Shown: positions 52,597-60,843 of the stretch, piece after piece
Layout: every line of letters starts with the position of its first letter
How positions within the stretch are numbered: position 1 is the first letter of the stretch
Source: Symbioplanes lichenis
GTDB taxonomy: Bacteria > Actinomycetota > Actinomycetes > Mycobacteriales > Micromonosporaceae
Assembly (NCBI RefSeq): GCF_030709675.1
Contig: NZ_JAUZQD010000001.1
Location: 744,001-808,000, forward strand
Direction of reading: 5' to 3'
DNA: 64,000 bases
The notes under the pieces: model-generated
Database searches by the model: none
Told to the model about the DNA's origin: nothing
Seen by the model: the letters and a program-made list of their open reading frames with translations, nothing else
Translations under genes and position numbers: made by a program

Positions 52597-55188
52597 TCAT
52601 GCTCGGTGATTTTCCAGATAGGCCTCGGTCCGCTCGGCGGGAGCGGGCCGTCCCAGCGCGAACCCCTGCCCGTAGTGGCACCCGGCCTGCGCGGCCCGCT
52701 CGATCTGGTCGGCGGTCTCGAGGCCCTTCGCGACGATCTCCAGCCCGAGCCGCCGCCCCAGGCTGACCACGACGTCGATCACCGCGGGCGTCGTGCCCGG
52801 CTGCGGCGGCTGGTTGACCAGCGTCTGGTCGAGTTTGAGCATGTCGACCGGGAGCCGCCGCAGGTGCGCGAGGGATGCGCTGCCCGCGCCGAAGTCGTCG
52901 AGCGCCGCGCGGACGCCGAGCTTGCGCAGCGCGGCCAGCGCGGCCACGATCGCGGGCACGTCCTCGGCCACCCACGTCTCCTGGACCTCGACGACCAGGC
53001 GTTCCGGGGCGATGGCGTGCCGGGCGAGGATCTCCGCGACGTGCTCGGGAAAGCGGGCGGTGAGCAGCTCGCGCGGGGCGACGTTGACCGAGAGCCAGGC
53101 GTCGCCGGGGGACCAGCCGGCGAGGTGGCGGCAGGCCGCGTCGAGGACCCACTCGTCGAGCTCGGCCGCGCAGCCGACGGCCCGGGCGATCGGCAGCAGC
53201 TCGACCGGCAGGATCGTGCCGAGGCGCGGGTGGCGCCAGCGGAGCAGGGCCTCGACGCCGGCGGGGCGGCGGTCGCGCAGGCTCGTGACGGGCTGGAAGA
53301 CCAGGTCGAGCTCGCCGCGGTCGGCGGCGCCGAGGAGCTCGCGTTCGAGGTCCATGCGGCGGTGGAGCTGGATCTCGACGTCGGTGTCGTACCACTCGAC
53401 GCGGTCGGTGCCCAGCTGGCGCGAGCGCTTGCGGGCCAGGTCGGCGTGGCGCAGCACCTCGTCCGAGTCCTTGCCGCCGGCCAGCTCCGCGAGCCCGATG
53501 CTGGTGTGCAGCTGGACGATGGCCCCCGGCAGCTGATAGGGCTCGACCAGCGCGGTGACGATCCGGGTGGCCAGCGCATAGGCCAGCACCGCGCCGTCGG
53601 TCGTGAGCACCGCGAACTCGTCGCCGCCGAGCCGGGCCGGGACGTCGTCGGCGCCGAGCAGGGCCTTGATCCGGCGGCCGACCTCGATGAGCACGGCGTC
53701 GCCGGTCTCGCGGCCGCGGCTGTCGTTGGTCTCGGCCAGTCCGTGCAGGTCGATGACGAGCAGCGTGCCCTGCTGCCCGGCGCGGCGCCGGAACTCGAGC
53801 AGGTCCCGCATCAGCGCCCGCCGGTTGGCCAGCCCGGTGAGCTGGTCGGTGTAGGACAGGCGGTGCAGCGTGCGTTCCAGGTGACGCCGCTCACCGACGT
53901 CGCGGACGTGCACCACCAGGGCGGCCACCTCGGGCACGCCGCGCTGGTCGGCGACCGTGGACTCGGTGTCGCGCCAGATCCCGTGCCCGTCGCGCAGCCG
54001 GGCGTTGAGCAGCGCCGGCGGGCCGTCGTGGTGCTCACCCTCCAGCAGCGCCTCGATGCCCGCGCGGGCGCCCGGGGCGTCGTCGGGGTGGATCAGCTCG
54101 AGGAACGTCCGGCCGACGACCTCACTGTCGGCCAGCCCGAAGAGCCGCGCGGCGGCCGGCGACTGCCACTTGATCGTGAGCCGGTCGTCGAGCACGAGCG
54201 TCAGGTCGGTGGCGCCGGCGACCAGCGACCGGAAGTGGGCTTCCTTGGTCATGAGCCGCCGCGTGTACTGCCGGATGTCCTTGACGACGAGCAGCTCGCG
54301 CATGGTGAGCAGGGCCACCATGGACAGGCCCAGCACTATCGCGAACCGGTCGAAGTCCCCGACCGTGAGCAGGTGGAACGCGGCCGCGCCCACGCCGACG
54401 GCGGCCGGGACGGCGAGCAGCGGGTAGCTCGACAGATATTGGTCGGGGCCGGCGGGCTTGGGGCGTCCCGGGTCGTCGTTGCGCGAGCCGCCCTCGGCGC
54501 TCAGCGTGAGACCCGCCACGACGAAGAGCGCGAAGAACGGCGGCAGCCAGCCGCCGATGTGCGACAGGACCAGGTTGGCGATGATGCAGACGGCGATGAG
54601 GGCCATGACCACGCCGGCCCCGCAGCGCAGCGCCGCGCCCCGGTGCACCCGGGCCCGCAGCACGATGACGATCACCATGGAGATCGCCGTCGCGGTGACG
54701 AAGGTGCAGGCCAGCGCGGAGTAGGGGGTGTCGGGCATCGGCGTCAGCAGGTACGCCGCGAAGCCGATGCTCACCCCCAGCCCCAGCCCGTCGAAGAGCC
54801 GCCGCAGCCGGGTCGTGATCGTGGTGGCCGCGCCGGGCAGCAGCATCGTGCCGAGGACGAAGAAGGCGCCGGAAACCACGATGCCGCCCGGCGCCCAGAA
54901 GGCGACGCCCGGCGGGTACCAGAGCAGGATGCCGCACGTCAGCGCCAGGCCGAGCGCGCCGCACCCGATGAAGCCGGCACCGCGGCAGGCGGCGAAGACC
55001 CCCGAGTCACGGTGGATGGCGAGGGCGGTGCGCCAGAGCACGGCGGCCGCGAAGACGGACGCGAGGCCGGCTCCGGCGGCGACGGCGGCGAGCCCGGGCA
55101 CCAGCCCGGCGATGCCCGCGGCCAGCACCAGGGCACTGACCAGCGGGACTGCGAGAAAAGCGGGGCGCGCGAGGGGCGGCACGGCCAC
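52597..55188 (-). CDS. Membrane PAS-GGDEF-EAL protein with altered EAL site
   Basis: About 863 residues: roughly eight transmembrane helices, a PAS domain (VAGATDLTLVLDDRLTIKWQ), an intact cyclase site RLGGDEFAV without the RxxD inhibitory site (GADD at that place), and an EAL domain. EAL keeps VEALLRW, VNVAPRELL, VEVQETWV and DDFGAGSASL, but the usual AEG glutamate is a lysine (IVAKGLET) and LKID is LKLD, so phosphodiesterase activity is doubtful. It may be mainly a cyclase or a binding protein. The GTG at 55188 has AGAGGA upstream; the GTG at 55233 is an alternative. Confidence 0.88.
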   Translation of the reverse strand: MAVPPLARPAFLAVPLVSALVLAAGIAGLVPGLAAVAAGAGLASVFAAAVLWRTALAIHRDSGVFAACRGAGFIGCGALGLALTCGILLWYPPGVAFWAPGGIVVSGAFFVLGTMLLPGAATTITTRLRRLFDGLGLGVSIGFAAYLLTPMPDTPYSALACTFVTATAISMVIVIVLRARVHRGAALRCGAGVVMALIAVCIIANLVLSHIGGWLPPFFALFVVAGLTLSAEGGSRNDDPGRPKPAGPDQYLSSYPLLAVPAAVGVGAAAFHLLTVGDFDRFAIVLGLSMVALLTMRELLVVKDIRQYTRRLMTKEAHFRSLVAGATDLTLVLDDRLTIKWQSPAAARLFGLADSEVVGRTFLELIHPDDAPGARAGIEALLEGEHHDGPPALLNARLRDGHGIWRDTESTVADQRGVPEVAALVVHVRDVGERRHLERTLHRLSYTDQLTGLANRRALMRDLLEFRRRAGQQGTLLVIDLHGLAETNDSRGRETGDAVLIEVGRRIKALLGADDVPARLGGDEFAVLTTDGAVLAYALATRIVTALVEPYQLPGAIVQLHTSIGLAELAGGKDSDEVLRHADLARKRSRQLGTDRVEWYDTDVEIQLHRRMDLERELLGAADRGELDLVFQPVTSLRDRRPAGVEALLRWRHPRLGTILPVELLPIARAVGCAAELDEWVLDAACRHLAGWSPGDAWLSVNVAPRELLTARFPEHVAEILARHAIAPERLVVEVQETWVAEDVPAIVAALAALRKLGVRAALDDFGAGSASLAHLRRLPVDMLKLDQTLVNQPPQPGTTPAVIDVVVSLGRRLGLEIVAKGLETADQIERAAQAGCHYGQGFALGRPAPAERTEAYLENHRA

Positions 55189-55363
55189 GGTGACGAATCC
55201 TCTGTGGGGCAGGGGCTGACAGGGACGGTCCACGAGGGGTAACGATCGTCCCCCGGACAGGTTACGTGTGGCCTGTCAGGCTTGGCAGGGCCGGACGGTC
55301 TGGTATGGACGCTCTTTTTCCGAGTACGGGCGGCAAGCGCGACAAAAGCAACCCGGCCGGGAC

Positions 55364-55433
55364 TGGCGGCCGCCCGGCGGGGTGGGTGGTCCCGCCCCGC
55401 GCGCGGCCGCCGGGCTGTTCCGGCGGGTCACCG
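55364..55433. repeat. 70-bp repeat, copy 2 (inverted partner at 52484-52553)
   Basis: Inverted copy of the 70-bp repeat after the LacI gene. It lies in the 285-base spacer between the GGDEF-EAL start and the MFS stop, which also holds one copy of the CTCTTTTTCCGAGTACGGG-type short repeat (55308-55338). Confidence 0.85.
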
Positions 55434-55473
55434 TTGTCCGGCCGACGCTTTCGTCAGCCGGCCGGCGCTCTTG

Positions 55474-56670
55474 TCAGCCGGCCGGCGTCAAGGGCGGTGT
55501 CGTGGCGAGCAACACGGCGGAGATCGCCGTGCACGCGGCCGCCCCGGCGAAGACCAGCCCCGGGCCCCCGTGCGTCAGCGACCAGCCGAAGACCGTGCCG
55601 GCCACGATCGGCACGAGCATCTCGGCCGCCGCGCCGATGCTGGTCAGCGCGCCCTGCACGGTGCCCTGCTCGCCGGCGCCGACGTGGCGGGAGATCCACG
55701 ACTGGGCCGCCGCGCCGCCGATCGAGCCCAGCACGGCGACGGCCTGGACGACGTAGAGCATCCACGGCTCGGAGACGACCGCGATGGCGCCGAGCGTTCC
55801 GGCGCTGATCAATGTGCCCGCCACGGCGGCGCGCTTGTCACCGAGCCGGTGGACGACCGGGCCGGTGGCGCGGGCCTGGAAGATCGCGCCGGCCAGGGCG
55901 GACGCGGCCATGACCAGGCCGATGTGGGCGGTGTTCCAGCCGAACCGGGTGGCGAGGAAGAAGGTCCAGATCGACTGGTGCGTCATCCGCGCGATGTCGG
56001 CCCACAGGCGGGCGTGGGCGAGGCGCCCGAGCAGCGGCCTGCGCAGGACGCCGAGGACGGCGGCGACCGGGTTGGCCGTGCGCAGGGTCAGCGGGGTCGT
56101 GCGGTCGCCGGGGCGGGACTCGGGCAGGACGAACCAGCCGTACGCCACGTTGGCCAGCGACAGGCCCGCCGCCGCGAAGAACGGCAACCGCACGTCGACC
56201 GCCCCGAGCAGGCCGCCGATCGTCGGGCCGGCGACGAAGCCCAGCCCGAAGGCCGAGCCGATCAGCGCGTAGGCCCGGGCGCGGTCGCCGGGCTCGGTGA
56301 CATCCGCGATGTAGGCGTTGACCACTGTCGTCGTGCCCGCGCACGCCCCGGCGAGGGCGTGGACGATCAGCAGGGTCCACGGGGTGGTCGCGGTGGCGTG
56401 GGCGAGCCAGTCGGCGCCGAGGCAGGCCAGCGCCGTGAGCAGGACGGGCCGCCGGCCGTAGCGATCGGCGAGCCGCCCGAGCAGCGGCGCGACGGCGAAC
56501 TGCAACAGTCCGAAGGTCGACCCGAGCAGACCGGACCAGAACACGGCCGCGGCCGGATCCGCGGTCACGGCCGTCATGAGGGCCGGCACGATCGGCACGA
56601 TCAGGCCGAGCCCGAGCATGTCGACGAAGACGGTGACGAGCAGGAAGGAGAGGGCAGGTGCCCGGCGCAT
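55474..56670 (-). CDS. MFS drug exporter (TetA-like)
   Basis: A 398-residue transporter with about twelve transmembrane helices. Motif A (GRLADRYGRRPVLL) lies between helices 2 and 3, and the order of motifs (FVDMLGLGLIVPIVPAL at the N-terminus, GSAFGLGFVAGPTIGG mid-way) places it in the DHA1/TetA branch of proton-driven drug exporters. AGGAG lies eight bases before the ATG at 56670; the longer frame to 56715 is disregarded. The substrate is unknown, although the TetX-like monooxygenase in the same region is worth noting. Confidence 0.9.
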   Translation of the reverse strand: MRRAPALSFLLVTVFVDMLGLGLIVPIVPALMTAVTADPAAAVFWSGLLGSTFGLLQFAVAPLLGRLADRYGRRPVLLTALACLGADWLAHATATTPWTLLIVHALAGACAGTTTVVNAYIADVTEPGDRARAYALIGSAFGLGFVAGPTIGGLLGAVDVRLPFFAAAGLSLANVAYGWFVLPESRPGDRTTPLTLRTANPVAAVLGVLRRPLLGRLAHARLWADIARMTHQSIWTFFLATRFGWNTAHIGLVMAASALAGAIFQARATGPVVHRLGDKRAAVAGTLISAGTLGAIAVVSEPWMLYVVQAVAVLGSIGGAAAQSWISRHVGAGEQGTVQGALTSIGAAAEMLVPIVAGTVFGWSLTHGGPGLVFAGAAACTAISAVLLATTPPLTPAG

Positions 56671-56854
56671 CGAAACTCCTGAGTCGGGAGAGGGCTGGGC
56701 CCCCTCGCGACTCACGACCGACCGGCTGTCCTACCGATCCGACCGTCCGCAGGCACGGAGGATCAGAATATGTGGCCTGTCAAATGGTTTTCATCGGACA
56801 CCGCCCAAGCCACCGATCCCGCCGTCCGCCCGACCGCCGCCGACCGCCCGCCGC

Positions 56855-57130
56855 TCAGCCGCCCGCGACCGACGGCAGGATCTGGATCTCCGCGCCCGCG
56901 CTCACCGCCGTCTCCTGGCCCCCCGTCCGCCGCGCGTCCTCCCCGTCGACATAGACGTTCACATAGCGCCGGACCTCGCCCTTCTCGTCGCGCACCCGCC
57001 GCTCCAGCTGCGGCCACCGCGCCCCGATCTCGTCCAGCACCGCGCGCAGCGATCCCTCCGCCGCCACCGTGAGGTGCGACTCGCCGCCCGCCTCGGCGCG
57101 GAGCACCCCGGGCACCAGGATCGTCGGCAT
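56855..57130 (-). CDS. MoaD/ThiS-family beta-grasp protein
   Basis: A 91-residue ubiquitin-like protein starting MPTILVPGVLRAEAGGE and ending VAGG, the double glycine that is adenylated or thiocarboxylated in MoaD, ThiS and CysO. RRYVNVYVDGED matches the MoaD/CysO branch. Its ATG overlaps the stop of the BNR-repeat gene (TGATG). No E1-like or cysteine-synthase gene is near, so it may be a sulfur carrier for an unlinked pathway or a protein modifier. Confidence 0.9.
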   Translation of the reverse strand: MPTILVPGVLRAEAGGESHLTVAAEGSLRAVLDEIGARWPQLERRVRDEKGEVRRYVNVYVDGEDARRTGGQETAVSAGAEIQILPSVAGG

Positions 57131-58215
57131 CAGACGGCCACCGCCCGCACGCAGAGCACGTCGGGCAGGTGCGCGGCCACCGTGCTCCACGTCTCGCCCT
57201 CGTCGCGGCTGGCATAGACCTCGCCGGCCCGGCTGCCGAAGTAGACACCCGCGGGGTCGGCGTTGTCGGTGCACATGGCGTCGCGGAGGACCACCGGGTA
57301 GTAGGGGTCCTGCGGGAGGCCCGACTGCTGCGGCTCCCACGTGTCCCCCGCGTCCGTCGACCGGAAGACGCGGCACCGCAGGTCGACGGGCTGGCGCTGA
57401 CTGTCGGCGACAAGCGGGAAATTCCACAGCGTGCCGCCCCGGGCCGGGTGGGCGACGATCGGGAAGCCGAAGTCGGCGGGCAGCGTGTTCGCGATCGACT
57501 GCCAGCTGTCGCCGCCGTCGGTCGTGCGATAGACGCCGTGATGGTTCTGGGCGTAATAGTGGTCGGGGTCGGCGGCGTCGCGGGCGACCTTGTGGACGCA
57601 CTGGCCGAACTCGGGCCACGGATCGGGCTGGTGGGCGGCCTTGATGCCCCGGTTGGCCGGCGCCCATGTCGCGCCGCCGTCGGTGGTGCGATAGACCCCG
57701 CCGGTCGACATGGCCACGAGCAGCCGTGACGGGTCGGCGGGGTGGGGCAGGATCGTGTGGATGGCCTGGCCGCCGAAGCCCGCGCCCCACTCCGGGCGGT
57801 GCGGGTGGTCCCACAGGCCGCGGATCAGCTCGAAGGTCAGGCCGCCGTCGGCCGAGCGCCACAACGCGGACGGCTGCGTGCCCGCATAGACCACGCCGGG
57901 CTGCTCGGGGCCGGCCGGCACGAGCTGCCACACGCGCTCGACGGCGGCCTCCTCCCCGGCGGAGAAGGCGAGCGGCGCCTTCTCGGGCTCCTGCCAGCTC
58001 TGCCCGAGGTCGTCCGTCACGGCGACGCTCGGCCCGAAGTGGGAGCTCTCGAAGCCCGCGAGCACGCGGACGGTGGGCCCCCGGGTGTCGAAAGCCACGG
58101 AGTAGATGCCGAGGCCCGCGTGATGCGCGGGGCTGATCTCCCAGCTGCGCCGGTCGTCGGTGGAGGTGGCCAGGAAAAGGCCCTTCTGGGTGCCGATGGC
58201 GAGGTGAACTGTCAT
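57130..58215 (-). CDS. BNR/sialidase-like beta-propeller protein
   Basis: A 361-residue protein with repeated BNR Asp-box motifs (SADGGLTF, TTDGGATW, TTDGGDSW, STDAGDTW, SRDEGETW) that make a six- or seven-bladed propeller. There is no signal peptide, so it is cytoplasmic, unlike true sialidases. The N-terminus LAIGTQKGLFLATS is typical of this family. It is translationally coupled to the MoaD-like gene. Function is unknown; a binding scaffold or an enzyme for a sulfur- or protein-linked substrate are both possible. Confidence 0.88.
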   Translation of the reverse strand: MTVHLAIGTQKGLFLATSTDDRRSWEISPAHHAGLGIYSVAFDTRGPTVRVLAGFESSHFGPSVAVTDDLGQSWQEPEKAPLAFSAGEEAAVERVWQLVPAGPEQPGVVYAGTQPSALWRSADGGLTFELIRGLWDHPHRPEWGAGFGGQAIHTILPHPADPSRLLVAMSTGGVYRTTDGGATWAPANRGIKAAHQPDPWPEFGQCVHKVARDAADPDHYYAQNHHGVYRTTDGGDSWQSIANTLPADFGFPIVAHPARGGTLWNFPLVADSQRQPVDLRCRVFRSTDAGDTWEPQQSGLPQDPYYPVVLRDAMCTDNADPAGVYFGSRAGEVYASRDEGETWSTVAAHLPDVLCVRAVAV

Positions 58216-58275
58216 GGAGGCAGTATCCGCCGGGGGTACGACAGATCCGCGTGACGCGAGTGCGAGGATGGGAAT

Positions 58276-58659
58276 GTGAGCAGGAAACCCGTCTTCCGCG
58301 TACGCCGGTCCGGCGCACTCGTCATCGCCGCCGTCATCGCGTTCGTGGGCGCCGTGCCCTTCGCCGGCGCCAAGTGGGAGCTCGCGCCGCTGCTGCTGAT
58401 CCCCCTCGCCGTCATCGTCTGGGCGTGGCGGGCGGGCACCGACGTGACGCCGGAGGGCCTCAAGGTGCGGGCGCTCTTCGGCAGCACCGACATCGCGTGG
58501 TCCCGCGTCATCGAGCTGGCGCCGGACGCCAACGGCCGCATCCAGGCCCTGCTCAACGACGGCAACGCGGTGGAGCTCACGGCCGTGACGCAGGACAACC
58601 TGCCCGCCGTCCTCGCCGCCGGCGGTCAGGAGCTCAATAACCCTGAGTCACCTCGTTGA
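58276..58659 (+). CDS. Bacterial PH-domain membrane protein
   Basis: A 127-residue protein: two transmembrane helices (about 14-31 and 37-52), then a small PH-like domain (VTPEGLKVRALFGSTDIAWS, LNDGNAVELTAV). Such proteins are common in actinobacteria and often unassigned. The GTG start lies 60 bases from the divergent BNR gene. Its 3' end overlaps the convergent dehydrogenase gene by 26 bases. Confidence 0.8.
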   Translation: MSRKPVFRVRRSGALVIAAVIAFVGAVPFAGAKWELAPLLLIPLAVIVWAWRAGTDVTPEGLKVRALFGSTDIAWSRVIELAPDANGRIQALLNDGNAVELTAVTQDNLPAVLAAGGQELNNPESPR

Positions 58660-59554
58660 TCAACGGCTCTCCCGCGGCGTAGCGCCGGAGCTGGTCGCCC
58701 GCCAGCCCATAGGCCCGGGGCAGCAGACCCGCGACCGAGCCGCCGATGTGCGGGGTGATCAGCACGTTGGGCAGCTGCCACAGCGGGTGACCCGGCGGCA
58801 GCGGCTCGGGATCGGTGACGTCGAGCGCCGCCGCGATGCGGCCGGTGGCCAGCTCGGTGACCAGCGCCGCGGTGTCGGCGACCGGACCCCGGGCGGCGTT
58901 GATCAGCAGAGCCCCGTCCGGCAGCGCCGCCAGGAACGCCGCGTCGACCAGCCCCCGGGTCTGCTCGGTCAGCGGCACGAGCAGCACGACCACCTCGGCG
59001 TCGGGCAGCAGCCGGGGCAACTCCTCCACTCCGTGCACGCCCTGCTTGGGCCGGGCCGTGCGCGCCACGCGGGTGATCGTCACCCCGAAGGGCGCCAGGT
59101 GCTCCTCGACCGCCCGGCCGATCGAGCCCGCACCCACGATCAGCACGCGCTTGCCGGTGAGCTCCCGCGACGCCCCGGGCGTGGCCCACTCACCGCGCGC
59201 CTGGGCCAGGACCAGCCCCGGGAACTGGCGCAGCGAGCTGATCGCCGCGCCGACGACCCACTCGGCGACGGGCTTGTCGTGGACGCCACGGGCGTCGCAG
59301 AGGCGTACGTCATCGGGAATCTGATCCACCCACGCGTCCGCGCCCGCGGACAGCAGCTGGACCACCTGCAGGCCGGCGAATTTGGGCAGCTGGTCGGCGG
59401 CCCGGCCGACCGACGCGAACGGCGGCACCCAGAACTCGACCTCCGCGGGGTCGGAGGGCCAGGCCGTGGCGTCGCGGCAGACCTCCACCTCGACGCCGGC
59501 GGGCAGCTCGCCCAGGAGGCCACGGCCCCGCTCGTGCGCGATCCAAACCTTCAC
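58634..59554 (-). CDS. D-2-hydroxyacid dehydrogenase-family protein
   Basis: A 306-residue NAD-dependent dehydrogenase: the nucleotide motif VLIVGAGSIGRAVEEH is near residues 137-152, with NAARGPVADTAAL, ALDVTDPEPLPPGHPLW and TPHIGGS carrying the catalytic Arg, Glu and His. Activity on glyoxylate, hydroxypyruvate or another 2-oxo acid is expected. The first 30 residues (MKVWIAHERGRGLLGELPAG) are divergent from the best-known members. Confidence 0.9.
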   Translation of the reverse strand: MKVWIAHERGRGLLGELPAGVEVEVCRDATAWPSDPAEVEFWVPPFASVGRAADQLPKFAGLQVVQLLSAGADAWVDQIPDDVRLCDARGVHDKPVAEWVVGAAISSLRQFPGLVLAQARGEWATPGASRELTGKRVLIVGAGSIGRAVEEHLAPFGVTITRVARTARPKQGVHGVEELPRLLPDAEVVVLLVPLTEQTRGLVDAAFLAALPDGALLINAARGPVADTAALVTELATGRIAAALDVTDPEPLPPGHPLWQLPNVLITPHIGGSVAGLLPRAYGLAGDQLRRYAAGEPLINEVTQGY

Positions 59555-59634
59555 CCGATGAACGGTAGTCCGGCCCGGCGCCCGCGTCCCGCGGGTGTGC
59601 CGGACGTCCCAGCGAGCGCGGCTACCCTGGTCTG

Positions 59635-60792
59635 GTGATTAAGGGACGCGTGTTCGGGACTCTCGTCGCCGTGCTCGGGCTGATGACCGCGTGCAGCTTC
59701 GGGCCGCCCGACCCGGACGTCGCCGGCGAGCCGCCGAACCTCCCCACGCCCTCCGCCTCGGCCGGGGCGGGCGACAGCGGCGGCGACGAGGGCAGCCAGG
59801 AGGTCGCCGTCACGGTCCTCGCCAAGGGCCTGGAGATCCCGTGGGGCGTCGCCTTCCTGCCCGACGGCACGGCCCTGGTCACCGAGCGCGACAGCGCCCG
59901 CATCCTCGAGGTCGGCCCCGAGTCGGACGCCGACGGGCTCAAGGTCACCGAGGTGCAGCAGATCACCGGCGTCGCGACCGGCGGCGACAGCGGCCTGCTG
60001 GGCATCGCCGTGTCGCCGAAGTACGACACCGACAAGACCGTGTTCGTCTACTACTCGACGGACAAGGACAACCGCGTCGCGAAACTCCAGCTCAAGGGCG
60101 ACCCCAAGCCGATCCTCACGGGCATCCCGCGCTCGCGCAACGACAACGGCGGGCAGCTGGCCTTCGGGCCGGACGGCTATCTCTACGTCACGACCGGCGA
60201 CGCCACGCGCGGCACCCAGGCGCAGAATGCGAAGAGCCTCGGCGGCAAGATCCTGCGCATCACCGCGGACGGCAAGCCCGCTCCCGGCAACCCGGTGAAG
60301 GACTCGCCGGTCTGGTCGTCCGGGCACCGCAACGTGCAGGGCATCGCGTGGGACTCGGGCAAGCGGATGTACGCGAGCGAGTCCGACCAGCCCACGTCCG
60401 GTGAGCTCAACGTCATCCAGAAGGGTAAGAACTACGGCTGGGCGGCCGCGGAGGGCAAGTCCACCGACGCCAAGTTCACGAATCCGCTGGTCACGTGGCC
60501 GATCGCGGAGTCGTACTGCTCGGGTGTCGCCGTGCTCGACCGCATGATCGCGACCGCCTGCCTGGGCGGCGAACGCCTGTGGATCACCCAGGTCACCGGC
60601 ACCGGCACGCTGATCGGCCAGCCCCAGCAGCTGCTCGACGGCGAGTACGGCCGGCTGCGCGGCCTGGTCGCCGCCCCCGACGGCTCGCTCTGGGCCACCA
60701 CCTCCAACCAGGAGCCGGGCGGCACCCCGGAGGCGGAGGACGACCGCATCATCCGGCTGGTCTTCTCCAGTGGTGGCGCGGGACGGAGTTAA
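59635..60792 (+). CDS. PQQ-dependent sugar dehydrogenase-like lipoprotein
   Basis: A 385-residue exported protein. A lipobox LMTAC puts the lipidated cysteine at position 20, followed by a disordered Pro/Ser/Gly stretch and a six-bladed propeller of the GSDH family (GLEIPWGVAFLPDGTALVTE, DSGLLGIAVSPKY, RNDNGGQLAFGPDGYLYV, WSSGHRNVQGIAWD, NYGWAA). Soluble glucose dehydrogenases and actinobacterial homologues oxidise sugars; a redox partner and PQQ genes are not in the window. The GTG start fits the signal peptide. Confidence 0.9.
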   Translation: MIKGRVFGTLVAVLGLMTACSFGPPDPDVAGEPPNLPTPSASAGAGDSGGDEGSQEVAVTVLAKGLEIPWGVAFLPDGTALVTERDSARILEVGPESDADGLKVTEVQQITGVATGGDSGLLGIAVSPKYDTDKTVFVYYSTDKDNRVAKLQLKGDPKPILTGIPRSRNDNGGQLAFGPDGYLYVTTGDATRGTQAQNAKSLGGKILRITADGKPAPGNPVKDSPVWSSGHRNVQGIAWDSGKRMYASESDQPTSGELNVIQKGKNYGWAAAEGKSTDAKFTNPLVTWPIAESYCSGVAVLDRMIATACLGGERLWITQVTGTGTLIGQPQQLLDGEYGRLRGLVAAPDGSLWATTSNQEPGGTPEAEDDRIIRLVFSSGGAGRS

Positions 60793-60843
60793 CGCGCGTA
60801 ACAGTTTGGGGGTCCACGCCCAGGGGCACGGAAACGGCTGACC

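Noticed and set aside
55250..56790. Similarity between GTGTGGCCTGTCAGG near 55266 and TGTGGCCTGTCAAATGG near 56770
   Set aside because: The match is about a dozen bases only and extends no further, so it is not reported as a repeat.
57130..58215. Assignment as a secreted sialidase
   Set aside because: It has Asp-box repeats but no signal peptide and no recognisable sialidase arginine triad, so only a BNR propeller is claimed.
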